The position numbers and the translations under genes were made by a program. From Stomorhina lunata (taxonomy: Eukaryota; Arthropoda; Insecta; Diptera; Rhiniidae), in assembly GCA_933228675.1 (NCBI GenBank), contig OW121741.1:36485952-36549951 (forward strand): a stretch of 64,000 bases of DNA, written 5' to 3'. The notes beneath the pieces are model-generated. The model was not told where the DNA came from. It did no database searches and was given only the letters and a program-made list of their open reading frames with translations. Below are positions 46,371 to 59,351 of the stretch, piece after piece (within the stretch, counting starts at the first letter, position 1; each line of letters opens with the position of its first letter).

Positions 46371-48441
46371 TTGTTTGGAAGTTACAATAAAGGGTATCAG
46401 ATTTTCGAGTTTGACCAACTACAACACTTTCTTACTTGTTTATTTCTTTTTAATTCTTTTAATTTTGCAGTTCTTCACTTCAAATCCACAGCAATATATG
46501 ATGACGCTTATCTCATGTATAGGAAAAGTTTCTTGAATTTTATGCCAATAAACAAAATCATGTCTTTAGTTTCAAATAATAAAATTATAAGAAAAAAAAA
46601 ATAAATATTAAATTAAATCCGTTTCGAAACAGACATTAACAAAAACAACAGCCACAAAAAAACTTAAAATGAAATGGAACGAAATATCAGAAATGCAGAA
46701 CGAAAACACTTTTGAATTTAAAATTCTATACTTTTTTATTTTTTTGATAAATTTTCAATTTTTTTCCCCGAGCAAATTTTGCTTATCCGTTAATGCCAAA
46801 GAATTAAATGAAACACCAAAATTTACGAGAAATAAAGTTTTACTAATGATCGAAATTTCTTTACTATCTAGTCTTTAGTCTTCAAATCCGTAACAGAGTC
46901 ATTGCCATCATTTACGTTTTTTCTCAGCCGAAACCTCGTAACAAATGTTTAGAATTTCATAATAAAAAATTAATATTGTGAAAAAAATCAAAAGTTTAAA
47001 CTTTTGCTTTTCTTCTCCAAAAAAAAAATGAAAAAAACATGTGTTAGAAATTCTTTTGCTTCTTAATTTTAATTGATAATTTTTCAAATTAAATATTTAT
47101 GACACTTATCAAACAACACGTTCCATTTATCAGTAACACGAAATGTTTGCTAAATGTTTGACTCAAATATTTCTCATTTCATATCTTATTTTTTGGCAAT
47201 GAAACAAATTGCAAATTCGAAATAAATTCAAATAAATTAAGTTAAAACGCTACATTCGGCCATATTGAATAGAGGAAGGTAATGTGGTATACCCTAATAT
47301 TTGATTTATGTTTGCCAAATTTTAAGCTTTTGTACGATTCAAATATGATTATTTAACCCTCCACATGATATATTTTAAAAAGTGTTCAAATATATTTCCT
47401 ATGACCAGATCTAATTTTTAATTTTTTTTCTTAAACATTTTCCTAAATTTATGACACATGAATGTCCATTAAAAATAAAAATCCAAAACAAAAATTAATT
47501 ATTTTAAATTTATAACAAAAGTCTTAAAATTACACACAAAAAAATAGCTCTAAAAAGCTTTATCTACTTTGTCACCCACCACCATAAAGATTTTGAACAA
47601 ATGTATCTCGACAGATGAACGGGTAAAGATATAAATTTTCAACCAAAAAAAATGCTTTTCAAGCAAACACGGCACAGTGGTTTACGGACGCTTTTTTTTG
47701 GAAATAATTCTGTAACTTTTGAACGACTGGAGATATTTGAATGAAATTTGACATGGTGGTAGTCAAGGAGTATTTGAGTTGGTTTTTAAAAGCACTGGTC
47801 CATGAGGGGTCGGGAGAGTGATTGATGGACCTTCAAAGTTGGTCACCTCGGGTGTTCGATTTTTTTAAAAATTCGCCAAAAATCCATTTATGTATGGATT
47901 GAAAAGAAATTTTAAACTTAAGTTGTCCTTGAGAAGATCTACAAAAAATATGCTTAAATGTGTAGGTTATCTCCTTTGGATTTCGAGATATTTGGGTAAA
48001 AAGGAATTTTTAGGTTGATTTTTTACCTCTTTTTTTAAGCTTTTTTTGATCTGGTGGACGCATCTGAGGACCAAAAATTTTTTAAGAATATTCTTTAAAT
48101 TTGTAATAAAATTCTGAATAATTTTTGTGCAAGTTAGTTATAGAAATCTTCTTTTGTTTAAAAGTTAAAAATATTCAAAGTTGAAACTTACAAAAAATTT
48201 CGCTTTTTTTTTAGTTTTTCCCCAAAAGATAGCTATATTTTTTCACTAATAAAAAAATATTTTCTTAAGAAACATAAAAAGATTTTTAAAGTTTTTAAAA
48301 GAAAACATAATGAGAATGCGTATAAAACAAATTTCTTGCTAATTGGACTTTTGGTCCTCGCACATGTCCTCTCCAAAAAATGGCAATTTGTAAAAAAAAA
48401 AATTAGTTTAAACAAAAATTTCTCAAAAGGCAAAGCACCGA
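46371..48441. other. AT-rich non-coding DNA
   Basis: No gene recognised; frames of 60-86 codons are Phe/Lys/Asn-rich and featureless. The part from about 47550 resembles dispersed-repeat DNA in composition but has no identifiable ends. GCACCGATTTT occurs at 48435 and again at 58889. Confidence 0.45.
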
Positions 48442-48925
48442 TTTTAAGTTAAAATTGGGAATTTTTTTTAGTCTATTGCTTTTACATCTTATTGGTCTAC
48501 ATTACTACAAAATTTCATTGTAATATCTTTATCCATGTCATTTCCACAGAATATCAAAGATTAAAAATATTTTCCTTAAAAAAGCAGAAAAACAATTTTT
48601 TTTTGTTTTACGATACAAAGTGTAAAAAAAGTAACGCACTTAAAAAAAACTTTTACTTAGTGCTAATCTCCTAGTCTTTCCCGATCTAATGATACTAAAC
48701 ATGTATATAAAGCATTAATACCGAGTCTTAAAAAACTCTGAAAACTTTGGCCCCCGTAGCATTTTTACACTGTTTATTTAAATATAAGTGATGAATTTGT
48801 GCATATAAAGTTAATTATCATACTCAAATATTTCACTATTTTTAAGATGACAATGATCCTTCGCTAATAAACAAATATTTTCTTCAAAAAGATATAAATA
48901 GTTTTTTATTTTTTTAAAGAAAACA
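48442..48925 (+). repeat. Left terminal inverted repeat of the RAG1-like transposon
   Basis: Reverse complement of 61530-61985. At least 183 bp within it (48492-48674 against 61753-61935) give identical 60-residue translations, so this part of the arms is nearly identical. An extra stretch of about 20-25 bp is present in the left arm near 48885-48910. Confidence 0.9.
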
Positions 48926-49004
48926 TTATAAGAATGACTTAAAAAAATTTTATTCGATTTTACCTTTTGTTCCAAGCTAAAAAATAAAATTTTAGTAAAA
49001 GATT
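48926..49004. other. Transposon DNA before the FB2 insertion
   Basis: Unique internal DNA between the left inverted repeat and the FB2 target duplication. Confidence 0.5.
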
Positions 49005-49013
49005 CTAAATAAG
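49005..49013 (+). repeat. Target-site duplication of FB2, left
   Basis: CTAAATAAG, identical to 58868-58876. Confidence 0.9.
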
Positions 49014-49280
49014 AAGGGTGTGAAGATAAATTCGTCAGTTAAATACGTCCCACACCTATGTTAAATACGTTCCACACACTGTTAAGCTGATTTTGAAAAA
49101 AGACATATTTATTTTTTTACAAAAAATAGCAACAAAAAATAAATTTTTTTAAAAATTTTATTATTTTTCAATCAAAAACATTTTAAACTAAAATCTAACA
49201 AAAACAAAAAAAGATTTACAAATTATTTTCATATAAAAAAATGTAATCTATAACAAGAATATTCATGACGATATTTCCGA
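49014..49280 (+). repeat. FB2 left terminal inverted repeat (non-tandem part)
   Basis: Contains two subterminal direct repeats GTTAAATACGTYCCACAC, 26 bp apart, beginning about 23 and 49 bp from the end, possible transposase-binding sites. It differs from the right arm at least once (AAACTAAAATC, where the right arm and FB3 have AAACTACAATC). Confidence 0.92.
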
Positions 49281-50082
49281 TATTTAGAGAAAACATGAAT
49301 CGGGGTAGCGAAAGACAGGAAGTAGCCCAGGACTAGTAGAAGGTATGACCATATCGGATATGTCAAGTTTTGGGCCGATATCGGAGATATAAATTTTTGA
49401 AAATTTTAATTTTTCATATATTTCGTATGAAAAAATAGACATTTTCAAGTCGATATATTTCATATTTAGAGAAAACATGAATCGGGGTAGCGAAAGACAG
49501 GGAGTAGCCTAGGACTAGTAGAAGCTATGAACATATCGGATATGTCATGTTTTGGGCCGATATCGGAGATATAAATTTTTGAAAATTTTCATTTTTTATA
49601 TATTTCATATGCAAAAATAGAGAATATTTAAGTCGATCCAATCGATATTTAGAGAAAACATGAATCGGGGTAGCGAAAGACAGGGAGTAGCCTAGGACTA
49701 GTAGAAGCTACGACCATATTGGATATGTCAAGTTTTGGGCCGATATCGGAGATATAAATTTTTGAAAATTTTCACTTTTTATATATTTTATATGAAAAAA
49801 TTGAAATTTTCAAGTCGATATATTTCATATTTAGAGAAAACATGAATCGGGGTAGCGAAAGACAGGGAGTAGCCTAGGACTAGTAGAAGCTATGACCATA
49901 TCGGATATGTCAAGTTTTGGGCCGATATCGGAGATATAAATTTTTGAAAATTTTCATTTTTCATATATTTCATATGAAAAAATAGAAATTTTCAAGTCGA
50001 TATATTTCATATTTAGAGAAAACATGAATCGGGGTAGCGAAAGACAGGAAGTAGCCTAGGACTAGTCGAAGATATGACCATA
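49281..50082 (-). repeat. FB2 left-arm 182-bp monomers
   Basis: About 4.4 copies, reverse complement of the right-arm monomer (AAAACATGAATCGGGGTAGC, then CGAAAGACAGG and TTTTGGGCCGATATCGGAGA). It stops at GACCATAT, where orientation flips. Confidence 0.93.
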
Positions 50083-53000
50083 TATGAAAAGTGAAAATTT
50101 TCAAAAATTTATATCTCCGATATCGGCCCAAAACTTGACATATCCAATATGGTCATAGCTTCTACTACTCCTAGGCTACTTCCTGTCTTTCGCTACCCCG
50201 ATTCATGTTTTCTCTAAATATGAAATAAATCGACTTGAAAATTTCAATTTTTTCATATAAAATATATGAAAAGTGAAAATTTTCAAAAATGTATATCTCC
50301 GATATCGGCCCAAAACTTGACATATCCAATATGGTCATAGCTTCTACTAGTCCTAGGCTACTCCCTGTCTTTCGCTACCCCGATTCATGTTTTCTCTAAA
50401 TATGAAATATATCGACTTGAAAATTTCAATTTTTTCATATAAAATATATGAAAAGTGAAAATTTTCAAAAATGTATATCTCCGATATCGGCCCAAAACTT
50501 GACATATCCAATATGGTCATAGCTTCTACTAGTCCTAGGCTACTCCCTGTCTTTCGCTACCCCGATTCATGTTTTCTCTAAATATGAAATATATCGACTT
50601 GAAAATTTCTATTTTTTCATATGAAATATATGAAAAATTAAAATTTTCAAAAATTTATATCTCCGATATCGGCCCAAAACTTGACATATCCGATATGGTC
50701 ATAGCTTCTACTAGTCCTAGGCTACTCCCTGTCTTTCGCTACCCCGATTCATGTTTTCTCTAAATATGAAATATATCGACTTGAAAATTTCTATTTTTTC
50801 ATATGAAATATATGAAAAATTAAAATTTTCAAAAATTTATATCTCCGATATCGGCCCAAAACATGACATATCCGATATGTTCATAGCTTCTACTAGTCCT
50901 AGGCTACTCCCTGTCTTTCGCTACCCCGATTCATGTTTTCTCTAAATATGAAATATATCGACTTGAAAATTTCTATTTTTTCATATGAAATATATGAAAA
51001 ATGAAAATTTTCAAAAATTTATATCTCCGATATCGGCCCAAAACTTGACATATCCGATATGGTCATAGCTTCTACTAGTCCTAGGCTACTTCCTGTCTTT
51101 CGCTACCCCGATTCATGTTTTCTCTAAATATGAAATAAATCGACTTGAAAATTTCAATTTTTTCATATAAAATATATGAAAAGTGAAAATTTTCAAAAAT
51201 GTATATCTCCGATATCGGCCCAAAACTTGACATATCCAATATGGTCATAGCTTCTACTAGTCCTAGGCTACTCCCTGTCTTTCGCTACCCCGATTCATGT
51301 TTTCTCTAAATATGAAATATATCGACTTGAAAATTTCAATTTTTTCATATAAAATATATAAAAAGTGAAAATTTTCAAAAATTTATATCTCCGATATCGG
51401 CCCAAAACTTGACATATCCAATATGGTCATAGCTTCTACTAGTCCTAGGCTACTTCCTGTCTTTCGCTACCCCGATTCATGTTTTCTCTAAATATCGATT
51501 GGATCGACTTAAATATTCTCTATTTTTGCATATGAAATATATAAAAAATGAAAATTTTCAAAAATTTATATCTCCGATATCGGCCCAAAACATGACATAT
51601 CCGATATGTTCATAGCTTCTACTAGTCCTAGGCTACTCCCTGTCTTTCGCTACCCCGATTCATGTTTTCTCTAAATATGAAATATATCGACTTGAAAATT
51701 TCTATTTTTTCATATGAAATATATGAAAAATGAAAATTTTCAAAAATTTATATCTCCGATATCGGCCCAAAACTTGACATATCCGATATGGTCATAGCTT
51801 CTACTAGTCCTAGGCTACTTCCTGTCTTTCGCTACCCCGATTCATGTTTTCTCTAAATATGAAATATATCGACTAGAAAATTTCAATTTTTTCATATAAA
51901 ATATATGAAAAGTGAAAATTTTCTAAAATTTATATCTCCGATATCGGCCCAAAACTTGACATATCCAATATGGTCATAGCTTCTACTAGTCCTAGGCTAC
52001 TTCCTGTCTTTCGCTACCCCGATTCATGTTTTCTCTAAATATGAAATATATCGACTTGAAAATTTCTATTTTTTCATATGAAATATATGAAAAATGAAAA
52101 TTTTCAAAAATTTATATCTCCGATATCGGCCCAAAACTTGACATATCCGATATGGTCATAGCTTCTACTAGTCCTAGGCTACTCCCTGTCTTTCGCTACC
52201 CCGATTCATGTTTTCTCTAACTATGAAATATATCGACTTGAAAATTTCTATTTTTTCATATGAAATATATGAAAAATTAAACTTTTCAAAAATTTATATC
52301 TCCGATATCGGCCCAAAACTTGACATATCCAATATGGTCATAGCTTCTACTAGTCCTAGGCTACTTCCTGTATTTCGCTACCCCGATTCATGTTTTCTCT
52401 AAATATCGATTGGATCGACTTAAATATTCTCTATTTTTGCATATGAAATATATAAAAAATGAAAATTTTCAAAAATTTATATCTCCGATATCGGCCCAAA
52501 ACATGACATATCCGATATGTTCATAGCTTCTACTAGTCCTAGGCTACTCCCTGTCTTTCGCTACCCCGATTCATGTTTTCTCTAAATATGAAATATATCG
52601 ACTTGAAAATTTCTATTTTTTCATATGAAATATATGAAAAATGAAAATTTTCAAAAATTTATATCTCCGATATCGGCCCAAAACTTGACATATCCGATAT
52701 GGTCATAGCTTCTACTAGTCCTAGGCTACTTCCTGTCTTTCGCTACCCCGATTCATGTTTTCTCTAAATATGAAATATATCGACTTGAAAATTTCAATTT
52801 TTTCATATAAAATATATGAAAAGTAAAAAATTTTCAAAAATTTATATCTCCGATATCGGCCCAAAACTTGACATATCCAATATGTTCATAGCTTCTACTA
52901 GTCCTAGGCTACTTCCTGTCTTTCGCTACCCCGATTCATGTTTTCTCTAAATATCGATTGGATCGACTTAAATATTCTCTATTTTTGCATATGAAATATA

Positions 53001-56000
53001 TAAAAAATGAAAATTTTCAAAAATTTATATCTCCGATATCGGCCCAAAACATGACATATCCGATATGGTCATAGCTTCTACTAGTCCTAGGCTACTTCCT
53101 GTCTTTAGCTACCCCGATTCATGTTTTCTCTAAATATGAAATATATCGACTAGAAAATTTCAATTTTTTCATATAAAATATATGAAAAGTGAAAATTTTC
53201 AAAAATTTATATCTCCGATATCGGCCCAAAACTTGACATATCCAATATGGTCATAGCTTCTACTAGTCCTAGGCTACTTCCTGTCTTTCGCTACCCCGAT
53301 TCATGTTTTCTCTAAATATGAAATATATCGACTTGAAAATTTCTATTTTTTCATATGAAATATATGAAAAATGAAAATTTTCAAAAATTTATATCTCCGA
53401 TATCGGCCCAAAACTTGACATATCCGATATGGTCATAGCTTCTACTAGTCCTAGGCTACTTCCTGTCTTTCGCTACCCCGATTCATGTTTTCTCTAAATA
53501 TGAAATATATCGACTTGAAAATTTCAATTTTTTCATATAAAATATATGAAAAGTGAAAATTTTCAAAAATTTATATCTCCGATATCGGCCCAAAACTTGA
53601 CATATCCAATATGTTCATAGCTTCTACTAGTCCTAGGCTACTTCCTGTCTTTCGCTACCCCGATTCATGTTTTCTCTAAATATCGATTGGATCGACTTAA
53701 ATATTCTCTATTTTTGCATATGAAATATATAAAAAATGAAAATTTTCAAAAATTTATATCTCCGATATCGGCCCAAAACATGACATATCCGATATGGTCA
53801 TAGCTTCTACTAGTCCTAGGCTACTTCCTGTCTTTAGCTACCCCGATTCATGTTTTCTCTAAATATGAAATATATCGACTAGAAAATTTCAATTTTTTCA
53901 TATAAAATATATGAAAAGTGAAAATTTTCAAAAATTTATATCTCCGATATCGGCCCAAAACTTGACATATCCAATATGGTCATAGCTTCTACTAGTCCTA
54001 GGCTACTTCCTGTCTTTCGCTACCCCGATTCATGTTTTCTCTAAATATGAAATATATCGACTTGAAAATTTCTATTTTTTCATATGAAATATATGAAAAA
54101 TGAAAATTTTCAAAAATTTATATCTCCGATATCGGCCCAAAACTTGACATATCCGATATGGTCATAGCTTCTACTAGTCCTAGGCTACTCCCTGTCTTTC
54201 GCTACCCCGATTCATGTTTTCTCTAAATATGAAATATATCGACTTGAAAATTTCTATTTTTTCATATGAAATATATGAAAAATTAAAATTTTCAAAAATT
54301 TATATCTCCGATATCGGCCCAAAACATGACATATCCGATATGTTCATAGCTTCTACTAGTCCTAGGCTACTCCCTGTCTTTCGCTACCCCGATTCATGTT
54401 TTCTCTAAATATGAAATATATCGACTTGAAAATTTCTATTTTTTCATATGAAATATATGAAAAATTAAAATTTTCAAAAATTTATATCTCCGATATCGGC
54501 CCAAAACTTGACATATCCGATATGGTCATAGCTTCTACTAGTCCTAGGCTACTTCCTGTCTTTCGCTACCCCGATTCATGTTTTCTCTAAATATGAAATA
54601 AATCGACTTGAAAATTTCAATTTTTTCATATAAAATATATGAAAAGTGAAAATTTTCAAAAATGTATATCTCCGATATCGGCCCAAAACTTGACATATCC
54701 AATATGGTCATAGCTTCTACTAGTCCTAGGCTACTCCCTGTCTTTCGCTACCCCGATTCATGTTTTCTCTAAATATGAAATATATCGACTTGAAAATTTC
54801 AATTTTTTCATATAAAATATATAAAAAGTGAAAATTTTCAAAAATTTATATCTCCGATATCGGCCCAAAACTTGACATATCCAGTATGGTCATAGCTTCT
54901 ACTAGTCCTAGGCTACTTCCTGTCTTTCGCTACCCCGATTCATGTTTTCTCTAAATATCGAGTAGATCGACTTAAATATTCTCTATTTTTGCATATGAAA
55001 TATATAAAAAATGAAAATTTTCAAAAATTTATATCTCCGATATCGGCCCAAAACTTGACATATCCAATATGGTCATAGCTTCTACTAGTCCTAGGCTACT
55101 TCCTGTCTTTCGCTACCCCGATTCATGTTTTCTCTAAATATGAAATAAATCGACTTGAAAATTTCAATTTTTTCATATAAAATATATGAAAAGTGAAAAT
55201 TTTCAAAAATTTATATCTCCGATATCGGCCCAAAACTTGACATATCCGATATGGTCATAGCTTCTACTAGTCCTAGGCTACTCCCTGTCTTTCGCTACCC
55301 CGATTCATGTTTTCTCTAAATATGAAATATATCGACTTGAAAATTTCAATTTTTTCATATAAAATATATGAAAAGTGAAAATATTCAAAAGTTTATATCT
55401 CCGATATCGGCCCAAAACTTGACATATCCAATATGGTCATAGCTTCTACTAGTCCTAGGCTACTTCCTGTCTTTCGCTACCCCGATTCATGTTTTCTCTA
55501 AATATCGATTGGATCGACTTAAATATTCTCTATTTTTGCATATGAAATATATAAAAAATGAAAATTTTCAAAAATTTATATCTCCGATATCGGCCCAAAA
55601 CATGACATATCCGATATGTTCATAGCTTCTACTAGTCCTAGGCTACTCCCTGTCTTTCGCTACCCCGATTCATGTTTTCTCTAAATATGAAATATATCGA
55701 CTTGAAAATTTCAATTTTTTCATATAAAATATATGAAAAGTGAAAATTTTCAAAAATTTATATCTCCGATATCGGCCCAAAACTTGACATATCCAATATG
55801 GTCATAGCTTCTACTAGTCCTAGGCTACTTCCTGTCTTTCGCTACCCCGATTCATGTTTTCTCTAAATATGAAATATATCGACTTGAAAATTTCTATTTT
55901 TTCATATGAAATATATGAAAAATTAAAATTTTCAAAAATTTATATCTCCGATATCGGCCCAAAACTTGACATATCCAATATGGTCATAGCTTCTACTAGT

Positions 56001-58600
56001 CCTAGGCTACTCCCTGTCTTTCGCTACCCCGATTCATGTTTTCTCTAAATATGAAATATATCGACTTGAAAATTTCTATTTTTTCATATGAAATATATGA
56101 AAAATTAAAATATTCAAAAATTTATATCTCCGATATCGGCCCAAAACTTGACATATCCGATATGGTCATAGCTTCTACTAGTCCTAGGCTACTCCCTGTC
56201 TTTCGCTACCCCGATTCATGTTTTCTCTAAATATGAAATATATCGACTTGAAAATGTCTATTTTTTCATACGAAATATATGAAAAATTAAAATTTTCAAA
56301 AATTTATATCTCCGATATCGGCCCAAAACTTGACATATCCGATATGGTCATAGCTTCTACTAGTCCTAGGCTACTTCCTGTCTTTCGCTACCCCGATTCA
56401 TGTTTTCTCTAAATATGAAATATATCGACTTGAAAATTTCAATTTTTTCATATAAAATATATGAAAAGTGAAAATTTTCAAAAATTTATATCTCCGATAT
56501 CGGCCCAAAACTTGACATATCCAATATGGTCATAGCTTCTACTAGTCCTAGGCTACTCCCTGTCTTTCGCTACCCCGATTCATGTTTTCTCTAAATATGA
56601 AATATATCGACTTGAAAATTTCTATTTTTTCATATGAAATATATGAAAAATGAAAATTTTCAAAAATTTATATCTCCGATATCGGCCCAAAACTTGACAT
56701 ATCCGATATGGTCATAGCTTCTACTAGTCCTAGGCTACTTCCTGTCTTTCGCTACCCCGATTCATGTTTTCTCTAAATATGAAATATATCGACTTGAAAA
56801 TTTCAATTTTTTCATATAAAATATATGAAAAGTGAAAATATTCAAAAATTTATATCTCCGATATCGGCCCAAAACTTGACATATCCAATATGGTCATAGC
56901 TTCTACTAGTCCTAGGCTACTTCCTGTCTTTCGCTACCCCGATTCATGTTTTCTCTAAATATCGATTGGATCGACTTAAATATTCTCTATTTTTGCATAT
57001 GAAATATATAAAAAATGAAAATTTTCAAAAATTTATATCTCCGATATCGGCCCAAAACATGACATATCCGATATGTTCATAGCTTCTACTAGTCCTAGGC
57101 TACTCCCTGTCTTTCGCTACCCCGATTCATGTTTTCTCTAAATATGAAATATATCGACTTGAAAATTTCAATTTTTTCATATAAAATATATGAAAAGTGA
57201 AAATTTTCAATAATTTATATCTCCGATATCGGCCCAAAACTTGACATATCCAATATGGTCATAGCTTCTACTAGTCCTAGGCTACTTCCTGTCTTTCGCT
57301 ACCCCGATTCATGTTTTCTCTAAATATGAAATATATCGACTTGAAAATTTCTATTTTTTCATATGAAATATATGAAAAATTAAAATTTTCAAAAATTTAT
57401 ATCTCCGATATCGGCCCAAAACTTGACATATCCAATATGGTCATAGCTTCTACTAGTCCTAGGCTACTCCCTGTCTTTCGCTACCCCGATTCATGTTTTC
57501 TCTAAATATGAAATATATCGACTTGAAAATTTCTATTTTTTCATATGAAATATATGAAAAATTAAAATTTTCAAAAATTTATATCTCCGATATCGGCCCA
57601 AAACTTGACATATCCGATATGGTCATAGCTTCTACTAGTCCTAGGCTACTCCCTGTCTTTCGCTACCCCGATTCATGTTTTCTCTAAATATGAAATATAT
57701 CGACTTGAAAATGTCTATTTTTTCATACGAAATATATGAAAAATTAAAATTTTCAAAAATTTATATCTCCGATATCGGCCCAAAACTTGACATATCCGAT
57801 ATGGTCATAGCTTCTACTAGTCCTAGGCTACTTCCTGTCTTTCGCTACCCCGATTCATGTTTTCTCTAAATATGAAATATATCGACTTGAAAATTTCAAT
57901 TTTTTCATATAAAATATATGAAAAGTGAAAATTTTCAAAAATTTATATCTCCGATATCGGCCCAAAACTTGACATATCCAATATGGTCATAGCTTCTACT
58001 AATCCTATGCTACTCCCTGTCTTTCGCTACCCCGATTCATGTTTTCTCTAAATATGAAATATATCGACTTGAAAATTTCTATTTTTTCATATGAAATATA
58101 TGAAAAATGAAAATTTTCAAAAATTTATATCTCCGATATCGGCCCAAAACTTGACATATCCGATATGGTCATAGCTTCTACTAGTCCTAGGCTACTCCCT
58201 GTCTTTCGCTACCCCGATTCATGTTTTCTCTAAATATGAAATATATCGACTTGAAAATTTCTATTTTTTCATATGAAATATATGAAAAATTAAAATTTTC
58301 AAAAATTTATATCTCCGATATCGGCCCAAAACTTGACATATCCGATATGGTCATAGCTTCTACTAGTCCTAGGCTACTCCCTGTCTTTCGCTACCCCGAT
58401 TCATGTTTTCTCTAAATATGAAATATATCGACTTGAAAATGTCTATTTTTTCATACGAAATATATGAAAAATTAAAATTTTCAAAAATTTATATCTCCGA
58501 TATCGGCCCAAAACTTGACATATCCGATATGGTCATACCTTCTACTAGTCCTGGGCTACTTCCTGTCTTTCGCTACCCCGATTCATGTTTTCTCTAAATA
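50083..58600 (+). repeat. FB2 right-arm 182-bp tandem array
   Basis: About 47 monomers, period 182 bp. Several variant types exist, including one with ATCGATTGGATCGACTTAAA in place of ATGAAATATATCGACTTGAA. A block of monomers is repeated with a 1,457-bp offset (55854-56412 against 57311-57869), and a shorter block with about 729 bp (the TCTTTAGCTACC variant at 53101 and 53830). The many 64-codon frames are produced once per monomer and overlap each other, so they are not genes. Confidence 0.95.
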
Positions 58601-58867
58601 TCGGAAATATCGTCATGAATATTCTTGTTATAGATTACATTTTTTTATATGAAAATAATTTGTAAATCTTTTTTTGTTTTTGTTAGATTGTAGTTTAAAA
58701 TGTTTTTGGTTGAAAAATAATAAAATTTTTAAAAAAATTTATTTTTTGTTGCTATTTTTTGTAAAAAAATAAATATGTCTTTTTTCAAAATCAGCTTAAC
58801 AGTGTGTGGAACGTATTTAACATAGGTGTGGGACGTATTTAACTGACGAATTTATCTTCACACCCTT
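58601..58867 (-). repeat. FB2 right terminal inverted repeat (non-tandem part)
   Basis: Partner of 49014-49280, ending TTTATCTTCACACCCTT. Confidence 0.92.
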
Positions 58868-58876
58868 CTAAATAAG
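58868..58876 (+). repeat. Target-site duplication of FB2, right
   Basis: CTAAATAAG, exact copy of 49005-49013. Confidence 0.9.
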
Positions 58877-59351
58877 TAAGTACGAGTAAGGCACCGATTT
58901 TGATAACAGTGTAAAGGTAATATATCCATAATTTGTAGCAAAAGTTTAATTAGAAGAGTACTTTTATAGTAACAGTGTGACAATTTATTTAAAATAAGAT
59001 TTAAAGGCATTTTTCCGGTATTTAAAATTGGTGTATTTGAAAAAATTGCAAAATTATGTTAAGGTTATAAAATGTTTTTTAATGTGAAAGTTAATGCAAT
59101 AGGTAAAAATTGTTACAACTTGGGTTTTTCATAATGGTCAGAAAGGATATGGTTACTCACCTCCATACAGGTAGGTTTTACGAGACGCACATATTGGTTG
59201 AGTTATATATGCACCTATTTTTAGAGGTAAAAAATACATTAATTCATTGATTTCTTTATTATTCTTTGGATACAGGTATATATAAAAAATGTTTTTTTTT
59301 AATATAAAAAAGAAAGTTTTAAATGTAACTGCTATTAACAGTTAAAACATC
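58877..59351. other. 5' region of the RAG1-like transposase gene
   Basis: AT-rich DNA upstream of the transposase start. GCACCGATTTT at 58889 repeats a word found at 48435 just outside the left inverted repeat. A promoter is expected here or in the left inverted repeat, but no TATA/Inr pair is convincing. FB2 now separates this region from the left end by nearly 10 kb. Confidence 0.4.

Larger units (their letters stand above)
49014..58867. mobile_element. Foldback element FB2 (9,854 bp) with 182-bp internal repeats
   Basis: Ends AAGGGTGTGAAGATAAATTC and its reverse complement. The outermost 267 bp (49014-49280, 58601-58867) are non-tandem inverted repeats. Inside, 182-bp monomers run in minus orientation for about 4.4 copies (49281-50082) and then switch abruptly to plus orientation for about 47 copies (50083-58600), with no central spacer. 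There are perfect 9-bp target duplications. No open frame resembling a transposase. Inserted in the 5' part of the RAG1-like transposon. Confidence 0.94.

Noticed and set aside
50569..58597. Series of identical-looking 64-codon frames (also at 49284, 62407 and 62589)
   Set aside because: One is generated per 182-bp monomer, neighbours overlap, 182 is not a multiple of 3, and only monomer variants without a stop show it. They are repeat artefacts, not a gene family.
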